A stretch of DNA of 10,173 bases from an uncultured Lachnospiraceae bacterium (GCA_947176785.1 CAMWSA010000113.1:1-10173); one strand, 5' to 3'; shown: positions 1 to 6,668, counted from the first letter of the stretch. Program-made: numbers and translations. The notes: generated by a model not told the origin, from the sequence alone.

Positions 1-17
1 TTATTATTCCCTGCCAT
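1..17 (-). CDS. Possible start of next gene after frr (uppS by synteny), cut by window edge
   Basis: An ATG at 17-15 has a GGAGG-type ribosome binding site four bases upstream and opens a frame reading M-A-G-N-N before the window ends. In many Firmicutes the gene after frr is uppS (undecaprenyl diphosphate synthase), so that is the natural guess. Five codons cannot confirm it. A second minus-strand frame (start GTG or ATG between about 90 and 70, reading ...MRAVNAVSMGKHDGLEGAW...) is also open to the edge, so even the frame is uncertain. Confidence 0.25.
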
Positions 18-229
18 GCTCCCTCCAATCCGTCATGCTTTCCCATGCTGACAGCATTAACCGCCCTCATCAGCGCCGCATGCACCGGCTCCCTCCTCCG
101 CCTTACCTCTGCGGATTTATCCTGCAAAGGCCGCAAAGTTTATTCCTAAATGCATGGAAAGGGAGCAGTCCCCACCCTGTCGGATGTTGACTGTCCCTCC
201 CTGCTATCCATTGTCTTTCATTGCGCTGG
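18..229. other. Spacer downstream of frr
   Basis: About 210 bases lie between the frr stop and the possible next start. No convincing coding region is seen: the minus strand holds only very short frames, such as a five-codon one just after frr, plus one frame open to the window edge. I found no GC-rich hairpin followed by a T-run on the minus strand, so transcription from frr may continue. Confidence 0.4.
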
Positions 230-781
230 CTATACGGTCATGATCTCTTTGGACTTTACCTCCATCAGAGCATCAATATCCTTAATATACTTATCCGTCA
301 GTTTCTGCAGGCTCTCCTCCAGCTGCTTGATCTCATCCTCGGAAACCTCGGTTTTCCCAAGCTTCTTGAGATAGTCATTGCCATCCCTGCGGATATTGCG
401 GACCGCAACTTTCCCTTCCTCCGCTTTCTTCTTCACTTCCTTTACCAGATCTTTTCTGCGTTCCTCGGTCAGCTCCGGAAATACCAGACGAATCACACTG
501 CCATCGTTGGAAGGATTGATACCCAGGTCGGAAGTCTGGATTGCCTTCTCAATCTCCTTCAGCAGAGTCTTCTCCCAGGGAGCAATCTGGATAATTCTGG
601 CCTCGGGCACCGTCACGTTGCCCACCTGCTGAATCGGGGTGGGAGTACCATAGTAATTCACCCGGATTTTGTCAAGGACATGAGGGTTGGCGCGCCCTGC
701 CCTGATCGTCCCATAGTCAGACTCCAGGAATTCATATGTTTTCTTCATTTTATCATCATACTGCTGCAATCTTGCATCCAT
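230..781 (-). CDS. frr: Ribosome recycling factor
   Basis: Ribosome recycling factor acts in the cytoplasm with EF-G to split post-termination ribosomes into subunits so they can start again. The protein is 183 residues, the usual family length. It carries the family hallmarks: an N-terminal helix reading LESDYGTIRAGRANPHVLDKI, the YYGTPTPIQQVGNVTVPEAR segment, and the C-terminal RRKDLVKEVKKKAEEGKVAVRNIRRDGN helix. I place the start at the second of two close ATGs (781), because GAGGAGG then sits 7 bases upstream. For the first ATG (787) the Shine-Dalgarno would almost touch the start codon. The gene begins 12 bases after the pyrH stop, so the two are surely co-transcribed. The pyrH-frr pair is a very common bacterial arrangement. 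Confidence 0.97.
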   Translation of the reverse strand: MDARLQQYDDKMKKTYEFLESDYGTIRAGRANPHVLDKIRVNYYGTPTPIQQVGNVTVPEARIIQIAPWEKTLLKEIEKAIQTSDLGINPSNDGSVIRLVFPELTEERRKDLVKEVKKKAEEGKVAVRNIRRDGNDYLKKLGKTEVSEDEIKQLEESLQKLTDKYIKDIDALMEVKSKEIMTV

Positions 782-793
782 GTACATACCTCC

Positions 794-1492
794 TCAATCC
801 ACAGTAACCTTAGTTCCGTTGAACTTCCCTTTTATCGTATTCACAATGCTGTCCTCTTCATTCAGGCCAAACACCCACATGGGCATCCGGTTATCCCGGG
901 CCAGGATGGAGGCGGTCATGTCAACCACCTGCAGGTTCCTGGCAATTACCTCTTCGATGGACACCTGGTCATACTTCTTCGCCGACGGGTTCCTGCTGGG
1001 GTCATCATCATACACCCCGTCAATGGACTTGGCCAGCAGGATCACATCCGCATCCACCTCAATGGCACGCAGCACCACGCCCGTATCCGTGGAAAAATAG
1101 GGATGTCCCGTGCCGCCTGCAAAGAATACCACGATACCCTTCTCAAAATATTTATTGGCCCTGTCCTTGGAAAACAGCTTGGTGAACGAACCGCACTCGA
1201 AAGGTGTCAGTATCCCCGTCATCATACCTACGGAGCGGAAAATCTCCGACACATAGATGCAGTTCATCACGGTTGCCAGCATACCGATCTGGTCCGCCTT
1301 GGTCCTGTCGATATTCTCGCTGGAACGGCCTCTCCAGAAATTACCGCCGCCAATGACGATACCCACCTGGATTCCCTGATCCACCAGCTGCTTTACCTGT
1401 AATGCCACGTCTCTCACCGTCTCCTCGTCGAATCCGGTCTTTTTCTCTCCCGCCAGGGCTTCACCGCTCAATTTCAATAAAATACGCCGCAT
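794..1492 (-). CDS. pyrH: UMP kinase (uridylate kinase)
   Basis: PyrH phosphorylates UMP to UDP with ATP in pyrimidine nucleotide synthesis. It belongs to the amino acid kinase fold family, is hexameric, and is usually activated by GTP and inhibited by UTP. The 232-residue length fits. Visible motifs are KLSGEAL near residues 7-13 (phosphate binding), GGGNFWRG (Gly-rich loop), DQIGMLATVMN (the D and the following helix are typical of UMP kinases), FFAGGTGHPYFSTDTGVVLRA (UMP/ATP site) and SIDGVYDDDP. I chose the ATG at 1492 (protein MRRILLKLSG). It has AAAGGCGGG upstream, and the family normally begins right before this strand. A longer frame to 1528 would add 12 unconserved residues. It lies 40 bases after the probable true end of the bactofilin and 12 bases before frr. 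Confidence 0.97.
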   Translation of the reverse strand: MRRILLKLSGEALAGEKKTGFDEETVRDVALQVKQLVDQGIQVGIVIGGGNFWRGRSSENIDRTKADQIGMLATVMNCIYVSEIFRSVGMMTGILTPFECGSFTKLFSKDRANKYFEKGIVVFFAGGTGHPYFSTDTGVVLRAIEVDADVILLAKSIDGVYDDDPSRNPSAKKYDQVSIEEVIARNLQVVDMTASILARDNRMPMWVFGLNEEDSIVNTIKGKFNGTKVTVD

Positions 1493-1532
1493 ATTCGTGA
1501 TCCCGCCTTTCACCAAGCTTCCCTGCATCCCT

Positions 1533-1645
1533 CTATATACTGTTTTTGTTATTCTTCACTTCCGGCTTGTAATCGTCAAAGAAGGAAATAGGGTTCACCT
1601 CCGCGTAACACTGGGAACACATACCCTCGATTACCGCGCCGTGTT
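1533..1645 (-). pseudogene. Out-of-frame C-terminal tail of the bactofilin (probable frameshift)
   Basis: In the frame one base back from the bactofilin, the minus strand reads GAVIEGMCSQCYAEVNPISF, then an acidic-basic tail, to a TAG ending at 1533. GAVIEG is the type of glycine-spaced turn expected as the next rung of a bactofilin beta-helix. It would follow SVQIN directly if one A were restored near 1642 (AACACGG becoming AACAACGG), giving SVQINNGAVIEG. The repaired protein would have about 335 residues and end in a CxxC-containing tail. The tail could instead be a 29-codon gene starting at the ATG at 1622, but the GAGGG before that ATG is only one base away, which argues against it. The cause may be a real mutation or a sequencing or assembly error. 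Confidence 0.65.
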
Positions 1646-2539
1646 GATCTGCACGGATTTGGACTTGATATTGCCCATGACGATGGCGGAAGTATCCAGA
1701 ATCACGGGGCCCCTGACATCTATATCGCCCTTGACCGCGCCCGCGATCACGGCGCTGGTGGCACATATATTTCCGATCACCACCGAACTGGAGCCGATCT
1801 TTACCGCCCCCTCACTGACAATCTCCCCATTGACCTTGGCATTGTCCGCATAGATCTCCGACGCCTTGGAATTGCCGTTGATATAGCCGGTCACGTTCAG
1901 CTTGCCCAGAATATCAATGTTGCCGTTTACACAGCCGATCAGGTCCAGCGAACCCTCGCTCACCACATCACCGTTAATCGTCATGCCTGCTGTCACTGAG
2001 GATGTCTCGTCCGATGCCATCCGCGCGTTAATCATCTCTGCCACTTTAGATTCCCCCTTTGTCGCCTTTTTGATTTCAGTTACTGTATCTGTTTCCGCTG
2101 CCTCATATACCGGCTCCTCGCTCCCGCCGCCTGCGGCCAGCGCGCTCTCCAGCATTTTTTCCAGGTCGATGCCTGCCTCAGGTTCCCCGGTATCCACCGA
2201 CTCCTCCGGCTCCGGAATCTCCTCCTCATATGCCTCCGCAATCTCCCCGGGAACCTCCCTGTCCATATCTGCCTGATTTTCTTCGTGGATCTCCTCCACG
2301 TCTTCTCCAATCATATCTGTAGTCTCCGGCTCCTCTGCCGGCTGTTGTTCCCGGAACCTCGGTTCCTGAACCTGATCCACCGGCTCTTTGGCGGTTACTT
2401 CGGGAACCACGATGGAGTCCACTCTCTCCAGCATCTCGTCGATATCCCCGAATCCTTCCTCCTGAGTCTGTTCGTCCTCCGGCATCAGTTCATTGACCGC
2501 CTGGGACAAATCCTCCTTTAAATCTGAGAAAAACCCCAT
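1631..2539 (-). CDS. Bactofilin family polymer-forming cytoskeletal protein (3' end probably frameshifted)
   Basis: Bactofilins are small cytoskeletal proteins that polymerise without nucleotide through a right-handed beta-helix and often organise cell wall synthesis at membranes. The 302 residues split in two. Residues about 20-180 are strongly acidic and low in complexity (many Glu, Asp, Pro and Ser), probably disordered. Residues about 183-302 show the bactofilin pattern of short strands separated by Gly turns: INGDVVSEGSLDLIGCVNGN, KVNGEIVSEGAVKIG, AVKGDIDVRGPV. The long acidic N-terminus is unlike compact bactofilins of about 150 residues. The start at 2539 has AGGAGG nine bases upstream. 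The stop follows INTAR abruptly within a beta-helix rung, and the coding signal continues in the next frame (1645-1533). The gene lies between a polysaccharide deacetylase and pyrH-frr in the same direction. Confidence 0.88.
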   Translation of the reverse strand: MGFFSDLKEDLSQAVNELMPEDEQTQEEGFGDIDEMLERVDSIVVPEVTAKEPVDQVQEPRFREQQPAEEPETTDMIGEDVEEIHEENQADMDREVPGEIAEAYEEEIPEPEESVDTGEPEAGIDLEKMLESALAAGGGSEEPVYEAAETDTVTEIKKATKGESKVAEMINARMASDETSSVTAGMTINGDVVSEGSLDLIGCVNGNIDILGKLNVTGYINGNSKASEIYADNAKVNGEIVSEGAVKIGSSSVVIGNICATSAVIAGAVKGDIDVRGPVILDTSAIVMGNIKSKSVQINTAR

Positions 2540-2602
2540 ATTTTACTTCCTCCTGTTATGAGTTGTTTTCGTTTCGCAGCACCCGGCTGCCCTTCCTGAC
2601 GC

Positions 2603-3571
2603 TTATTTGATATGATGAATCGGCGTGGTATCATTGGTGATGGGCAGTATCACTGTGTCCTCCATGGCCAAAATGTTTTCGATAATCTGCGGCAGCGCCT
2701 CCACTGTGGTGGGACGGGAAGCCGCGTCATGCATCAGTATGATAGACGTTCCATTACCCGGGATGCCGGAAGTGGCATTGCGCACCAGGGTATCCACATC
2801 CAGCAGCACACTGCCGCCATCGCCCGAAGAAACGTTCCAGTCGTAATATTCGATCTCCTGCTCCGCCAGGAAATCCGCGAACACATGCATATCAATATCA
2901 CTGATGGTATTGGAACTGCCTCCCGGAAAGCGGTAACAGGTACTCTGTATCCCGGTATTCTCAAGAATATAAGAATAAATCTGATAGAAATCAGCGGAAA
3001 AATCTTCCACGGAACGGTATACGTCCGCGTATTTGTGGGAGTAAGAGTGCATGCCGACCGTGTGCCCCCGTCTTGCAATCTCCTGAAGCATCTCTATGGA
3101 ATACTCATTTTCCTTACCCAACACAAAAAAAGTTGCCTTCACATCGTACTTATCCAGAATATCCAGGATTTCTTCCGTGTATTTGCTGGGGCCGTCGTCA
3201 AAGGTCAGATACACCTTATGGGCCGCCTCCGGCTCCACTACCGCCATGTCCCCGTCCTGACCGTCCGCACCGGCCACGGGGGCAGACACCACGATCTCCT
3301 TTCTGTCAAGAGGCGGCGACTGCTGTTCCTGTTCCCGCAGGACATCCTGATCCTGCCTGGCCGTCACCGCCGCCACCTGCTGCAGCAGCTGCTGCTGATA
3401 CCCCTGCGTCTCCGCCAGCTGCCTGTTCAATGCGCCTATTCTTCCAAAAAGCACCATGCACAATCCCACAGGGAAAATCATCCAGACCAGCACCGACAGC
3501 ATGATCAGCTTTTTCAGCCGCTGTACTCTCCTGCGCCGGGCATCCCCCTGGGACTTCTGCCCTTCTCCCAT
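2603..3571 (-). CDS. Membrane-anchored polysaccharide deacetylase (NodB/CE4 family)
   Basis: CE4 deacetylases remove N- or O-acetyl groups from extracellular glycans such as peptidoglycan, using a metal ion. The 322-residue protein has a short basic cytoplasmic tail (RRRRVQRLKK), one membrane segment near residues 22-43 and a Gln-rich, probably coiled-coil stretch (about 47-83). A linker leads to the catalytic domain from about residue 119. All five CE4 motifs look intact: TFDDGP at 123-128 (catalytic Asp and metal Asp), HSYSH at 175-179 (metal His pair), RFPGG at 214-218, DWNVSSGDG at 244-252 and LMHD at 279-282. I chose the ATG at 3571. The in-frame TTG at 3643 lies within the likely -35 box of this gene's own promoter. 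AGAAGGG lies 13 bases before the ATG, farther than usual. The exact glycan cannot be told; peptidoglycan is the likeliest. Confidence 0.93.
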   Translation of the reverse strand: MGEGQKSQGDARRRRVQRLKKLIMLSVLVWMIFPVGLCMVLFGRIGALNRQLAETQGYQQQLLQQVAAVTARQDQDVLREQEQQSPPLDRKEIVVSAPVAGADGQDGDMAVVEPEAAHKVYLTFDDGPSKYTEEILDILDKYDVKATFFVLGKENEYSIEMLQEIARRGHTVGMHSYSHKYADVYRSVEDFSADFYQIYSYILENTGIQSTCYRFPGGSSNTISDIDMHVFADFLAEQEIEYYDWNVSSGDGGSVLLDVDTLVRNATSGIPGNGTSIILMHDAASRPTTVEALPQIIENILAMEDTVILPITNDTTPIHHIK

Positions 3572-3604
3572 TTTAGTATACCAACCCTTCTGCCAAAAAA
3601 ACAA

Positions 3605-3643
3605 CTTCAAAATTATATTAACATGAAAGAAAGTATTTTTCAA
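3605..3643 (-). promoter_or_regulatory. Sigma-A promoter for the deacetylase-bactofilin-pyrH-frr unit
   Basis: On the minus strand TTGAAA (3643-3638) is followed after 17 bases by TAATAT (3620-3615), and the overlapping TATAAT at 3617-3612 gives a 20-base spacing. Either reading predicts a transcript start close to 3605, about 35 bases before the ATG at 3571. It begins just after a terminator, so it probably starts a new transcription unit. Confidence 0.6.
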
Positions 3644-3646
3644 GCG

Positions 3647-3672
3647 AAAAAGGGACTTGTTTTACAAGCCCC
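3647..3672 (-). terminator. Rho-independent terminator overlapping the KTSC stop codon
   Basis: On the minus strand GGGGCTTGT pairs with ACAAGTCCC (nine pairs, one of them G-U) around a three-base loop, followed by five T. The stop codon TAA of the KTSC gene starts in the stem and runs into the loop, an unusually tight gene end. Confidence 0.85.
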
Positions 3673-3874
3673 CTATCTGCTCCTCAAATCGGTTCAGGAT
3701 AAATGTGTTAAAAAACCTGTCTACGGAGCTTGCCTGTTTCATGCGGTACCAGAGTTCTTCCGGCACCTCCAGGTAGCAATATCTCCTGCCGTCCTTGTGA
3801 AACCGCACCTCCAGCAGCATATCCTGGGCGCTGTAGCCCATATAGGCAATATGTACGGCTGCCGTTCTGTTCAT
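3662..3874 (-). CDS. KTSC domain protein
   Basis: The 70-residue protein MNRTAAVHIAYMGYSAQDMLL... matches the pattern of the KTSC domain, named after the lysyl-tRNA synthetase C-terminus: a GYxxxxxxLEVxF strand, a Y-x-Y-LEVPEELWYRM turn and helix, and an A-S-x-x-x-FFN-x-x-I-x-x-R-FEE end. Stand-alone KTSC proteins are small, common and of unknown function; nucleic acid binding has been suggested by analogy. I prefer the ATG at 3874, which has AGGAGG seven bases upstream and leaves only the domain. A longer start at 4006 (114 residues) also has a passable site (AGAAGGA, seven bases) and would add a charged, proline-containing N-terminus, so the start is not settled. The gene follows an Xre-type regulator, probably in one transcript. 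Confidence 0.75.
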   Translation of the reverse strand: MNRTAAVHIAYMGYSAQDMLLEVRFHKDGRRYCYLEVPEELWYRMKQASSVDRFFNTFILNRFEEQIGGL

Positions 3875-4038
3875 ACGCTCTCCTCCTCGTGCTTGTTTTC
3901 TTTCGCGGTTGCCTTTTTCTCCACAGCCACGAGTCCCGGGAGGCGGCCGTTCTTCCTCACCGGCAAGCCTCATCCTGTCAGCCATTGTCCAAAATTCTTT
4001 ATGCATTCTCTGTTCCTTCTAAAAAACCGCATCCGTAT

Positions 4039-4281
4039 CTAATCCACTTCCAGATCCACCCTGCGGAACACATCATCATCAAAGAACTCCGCCAACGACA
4101 TATCCAGGCCGCAACATATCTTTGCCACCGTCTCTACCCCTGTATTGCGGGTAATCCCATATACAATGTTTTTCATGGTGGAGGGATTCATGCCAGCCAG
4201 CGTTGCAAGATGATTCACGGAGATCCGGTGTTTTTTACAAAGCCCGTTGATTCTCTCAACTAACGCTTCCTGAGCCGTCAT
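4039..4281 (-). CDS. Small Xre-family helix-turn-helix regulator
   Basis: The 80-residue protein is almost entirely one Cro/C1-type DNA-binding domain. It shows a first helix (ALVERINGLCKKHRI), then SVNHLATLAGMNPSTMKNIV as the helix-turn-helix (about residues 21-40), a helix TVAKICCGLDMSLAEFF closing the fold, and a short acidic tail. It should bind DNA as a dimer. The start at 4281 is preceded by GGTGGAG at a normal distance; an in-frame GTG at 4293 overlaps that site and is less likely. Its own upstream region holds two inverted repeats and a TATAAT box, so self-regulation is likely but inferred. It has no ligand-binding or protease domain. KTSC follows in the same direction, with 164 bases between them under the preferred KTSC start. 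Confidence 0.9.
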   Translation of the reverse strand: MTAQEALVERINGLCKKHRISVNHLATLAGMNPSTMKNIVYGITRNTGVETVAKICCGLDMSLAEFFDDDVFRRVDLEVD

Positions 4282-4302
4282 TCTGTTCTCCACCTATAAC
4301 CC

Positions 4303-4328
4303 TACAATTTGCCCTGATCAAAATTGTA
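4303..4328. repeat. Inverted repeat in the Xre gene leader
   Basis: TACAATTT and AAATTGTA form perfect 8-bp arms around a 10-base spacer. The repeat lies 22 bases before the Xre start codon and inside the expected transcript, so it could be an operator half-site pair or a weak RNA hairpin near the ribosome binding site. Confidence 0.5.
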
Positions 4329-4348
4329 TAAAATACTATTTAGGTATG

Positions 4349-4366
4349 TAGCCCGTATACGGGCTA
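4349..4366. promoter_or_regulatory. 18-bp perfect palindrome, likely operator
   Basis: TAGCCCGTATACGGGCTA is a perfect dyad with no spacer. On the minus strand it starts at the last base of a TATAAT box and covers the expected transcript start. This is the classic position for a repressor operator, and the dimeric Xre protein encoded just downstream is the obvious candidate to bind it. Binding is inferred, not shown. Confidence 0.6.
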
Positions 4367-4394
4367 TTATAGGGTCTATGGAAAATATATTACA
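4366..4394 (-). promoter_or_regulatory. Probable promoter of the Xre-KTSC unit
   Basis: A perfect TATAAT lies at 4371-4366 on the minus strand. At 17 bases upstream only TGTAAT (4394-4389) is found, a poor -35 box, so activity may be weak or need help. An AT-rich dyad (AAAATAT, five-base gap, ATATTTT, 4382-4400) covers the -35 area and may be chance in such AT-rich sequence. Confidence 0.5.
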
Positions 4395-4426
4395 TATTTT
4401 TATGCATTTTACAATAGATAAATCTC

Positions 4427-6349
4427 CTATAGACTGTTCTCTTTAATGCTGCCGCTGCGGTATGCCTCCAGCAGCCTTCGCAAATCGTCAATCAACTCCA
4501 GCAGGGCCTTCCCATTGTCCGTGTCGGAAATATTCGCGCGGCTCTGCAGCCTCTCCACAACATGGATTTCCGGGGTTTGGCCGGGAATCCCCGGAACGAA
4601 GGGCTTATGCTCCGCCAGGCTCAGGCCGTGGGAGTCATAGATCAGCGTGTACCCGGCAATCCCCGTGGCCCTCTGGTATGCCTTGGATATTCCGCCGTCT
4701 ATCACAAACAGCTTGCCATCCGCCTTCACCGGGCGTTCACCGTCCTTGATCTTCACGGGCACATGGCCGTTGATAATATGCCCTCTGTCCTCATCCATGG
4801 AAAAGAGCCGCAGGATCCTCCGGCAGACCTCCGGCTTCTCCGAGAAGGCATAATAGTGGTTATAATTCTCCCTGTGCAGTTCCTCGTCGTCAATAAAATA
4901 CTGCTCAAAAAAGGCCAGCTTGTCTTTCCCGTAAAGGGGGGAGCGGGGGCCGCACCACAGATACCACATAAAGTCCCTGGCATAGGTATTTTCCCTGGAA
5001 AAATATGCCTTGTTCACCAGCACATTGATCTCGTCCAGCATCGCCTTGCCGCTGAAGCTCTCCCCCTCTATCTCCACGCTTTCAAATTCGCCGTTTTCGT
5101 CCATGGGAATGCATCCGTGGAACATCAGATTGCCATTGCAGACCTGGTACATGGAACCCTTGGACAGCAGAAAACGGATATGCCGCCGCAGCTTCTCGCT
5201 GTGCAGGAAGGAATTTGTGAGTATGGTCATCAGCTCCTCCTCCGACTCTGACAGCCGCATGGGATGTTCCGGGTCCACCGTGGGAAAAGCGCCGTCCCTT
5301 AACCGGTAAGCCCTCTGCCCGATCTCCACGGTCTGACTGTGAAAATCCACCCTGGAAAACAGGTCACGCCCCTCCATCCGCCACTCCGGATGGGCGTGGA
5401 TCAGCTGGGACTCCAGCTTCAGCTGAATCACTGTGATGGCCTTGTGCATCTGGGCTGCCAGACGACCGTCGATGGGATCGTAGATATTGTCGTCATAGGT
5501 ATGGGGGTAGTACAGACCGCAGGGGTCATCGCCGTACACTTCCCCCGCAAACACGGCCAGGGCCCGCATGTTCAGTCCGTAGCCGTCCTCCAACAGGTCA
5601 AAATTGTTATATTTGATGGATATCCTGATCACATTGGCGATCAGCGCCCTGTTGCCGGAGGCCGCCCCGATCCAGGAGATATCATGGTTTCCCCACTGGA
5701 TATCCACATCATGCATGTTCATCAGTTCATCCAGAATGATATCCGGCCTTGGCCCTCTGTCAAAGATATCCCCGATAATGTGAAGCTTGTCAATGGCCAG
5801 CGCCTGAATCAGCTGACAGAGGGAAACAATAAAGGTCTCCGCTATCCCCGTCTCGATGATGGAGCCGATGATATTGTCATAATAGTAGTCCTTGTTCACA
5901 TCCTCGGCTACGTTAAGCAGTTCGTCCACTATGTAACACAATTCCTGGGGAATCCGCTTCCGCACCCGGGAGCGGGTGTATTTGGCCGAGATGGCCTCGC
6001 AGACCAAAATCAGCCGGTAGATTGTCAGCCTGCGCCATTCGTCGGTCAGTTCCCCCTCCTCCCGAAGCCGCTTGATTTCCCGCTCCGGATAATAGATCAG
6101 GCTGGCCAGAGCCTCCCGCTTGGAAGCCGACACGGCTTTTCCCAGCATCAGGTCGATCTTGCTCTTGATCATGCCGGACGCACTCTTCAGCATATGCAGG
6201 AAGGCTTCGTACTCTCCGTGGAGGTCACTGAAAAAATATTCCGTGCCCTTGGGCAGGCTCCGAATCGCCGAGAGGTTGATGATCTCACTGGCGGCGCTCT
6301 CTATCGAGGGGAATTTTTCCGCCAGCAGCTGTAAATACTTTTGATCCAT
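4427..6349 (-). CDS. fbp: Fructose-1,6-bisphosphatase, class III
   Basis: This cytoplasmic enzyme hydrolyses fructose 1,6-bisphosphate to fructose 6-phosphate plus phosphate, a key step of gluconeogenesis. The 640-residue length and sequence fit the Firmicutes class III type, which is unrelated to the class I enzyme of most organisms. It is a metallophosphatase: SDLHGEYEAF (Asp42, His44), GDIFDRG (193-199), GNHD (220-223) and INGHVPVK in the C-terminal third form the two-metal site. The start at 6349 has AAAGGAG six bases upstream and gives the typical N-terminus MDQKYLQLLAEKFP. No frame damage is seen. It has its own well-formed promoter about 150 bases upstream and appears to be transcribed alone. 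I saw no clear terminator after the stop, so some transcripts may run into the Xre control region. Confidence 0.97.
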   Translation of the reverse strand: MDQKYLQLLAEKFPSIESAASEIINLSAIRSLPKGTEYFFSDLHGEYEAFLHMLKSASGMIKSKIDLMLGKAVSASKREALASLIYYPEREIKRLREEGELTDEWRRLTIYRLILVCEAISAKYTRSRVRKRIPQELCYIVDELLNVAEDVNKDYYYDNIIGSIIETGIAETFIVSLCQLIQALAIDKLHIIGDIFDRGPRPDIILDELMNMHDVDIQWGNHDISWIGAASGNRALIANVIRISIKYNNFDLLEDGYGLNMRALAVFAGEVYGDDPCGLYYPHTYDDNIYDPIDGRLAAQMHKAITVIQLKLESQLIHAHPEWRMEGRDLFSRVDFHSQTVEIGQRAYRLRDGAFPTVDPEHPMRLSESEEELMTILTNSFLHSEKLRRHIRFLLSKGSMYQVCNGNLMFHGCIPMDENGEFESVEIEGESFSGKAMLDEINVLVNKAYFSRENTYARDFMWYLWCGPRSPLYGKDKLAFFEQYFIDDEELHRENYNHYYAFSEKPEVCRRILRLFSMDEDRGHIINGHVPVKIKDGERPVKADGKLFVIDGGISKAYQRATGIAGYTLIYDSHGLSLAEHKPFVPGIPGQTPEIHVVERLQSRANISDTDNGKALLELIDDLRRLLEAYRSGSIKENSL

Positions 6350-6497
6350 ACTGATCTCCTTTCCATCTTCTTATGGCTTGGCGATTGCGAAACTCCCTTT
6401 CCAGAGACGTCGGATGGCCTCGCCAAAACCATATGCGCAGGGCTGTGAAATTTACTATGTCGAAAACCCCACAATTTCGTGCGCTTCCGTTATGCCC

Positions 6498-6526
6498 ATT
6501 ATACCTTATTTCCAAAACCGTTTCAA
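6498..6526 (-). promoter_or_regulatory. Sigma-A promoter of fbp
   Basis: TTGAAA (6526-6521) and a perfect TATAAT (6503-6498) are separated by exactly 17 bases on the minus strand. The expected start is near 6491, leaving a 5' leader of about 140 bases before the fbp ATG. Confidence 0.8.
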
Positions 6527-6539
6527 GGACTGTCCAAAG

Positions 6540-6552
6540 CGGCACCGTGCCG
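6540..6552. repeat. 13-base dyad upstream of the fbp -35 box
   Basis: CGGCAC and GTGCCG flank a single central base, a perfect short dyad 13 bases upstream of the fbp -35 box. The position suits an activator or repressor site, but the protein is unknown and no T-run follows, so a terminator is unlikely. Confidence 0.35.
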
Positions 6553-6623
6553 ACCATGTCCGAAGCAGAACTGCACGGGCCACCTGCAATATTATACAAG
6601 CCGCCTGCAGAATTGCATGGACA

Positions 6624-6668
6624 CGAAAAGGGACGCCCCTGTGAACTTTCATTCCAGGGTACGTCCCT
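6624..6668 (-). terminator. Terminator after the AraC-type regulator
   Basis: On the minus strand AGGGACG pairs with CGTCCCT (7 bp). After a small internal loop CCCTG pairs with CAGGG (5 bp), enclosing about 13 bases, and TTTT follows the stem. It lies 59 bases after the AraC-type stop and upstream of the fbp promoter, so it separates the two units. Confidence 0.7.

Larger units (their letters stand above)
6350..6628. other. Control region upstream of fbp
   Basis: No gene is seen here. The region holds the fbp promoter (6526-6498), a leader of about 140 bases, a 13-base dyad CGGCACGGTGCCG (6552-6540) just upstream of the -35 box, and two similar 11-base direct repeats 21 bases apart (6610-6600 CTGCAGGCGGC, 6589-6579 TTGCAGGTGGC) with a second TATAAT between them. 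Minus-strand frames crossing the region are shadows running into the AraC-type gene. Confidence 0.5.

Noticed and set aside
221..1402. Plus-strand frame of 393 codons opposite frr and pyrH
   Set aside because: It is the antisense shadow of two well-recognised genes and has no family resemblance or ribosome binding site.
1533..1622. Independent 29-codon CxxC microprotein gene between bactofilin and pyrH
   Set aside because: Its Shine-Dalgarno would be one base from the ATG, and the sequence before the ATG (GAVIEG) already fits the bactofilin pattern, so a frameshifted tail is the better reading.
2612..4042. Plus-strand frame of 476 codons opposite the deacetylase and KTSC genes
   Set aside because: It spans a terminator and a promoter on the other strand and has shadow-like composition (rich in His, Arg and Leu). 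The minus-strand genes have intact motifs.
5339..6334. Plus-strand frame of 331 codons inside fbp
   Set aside because: It is a reverse-complement shadow of the intact class III fructose bisphosphatase gene.
6513..6526. Carbon catabolite (cre) site at the fbp -35 box
   Set aside because: TTGAAACGGTTTTGG looks similar, but the central spacing is one base short of the cre consensus.
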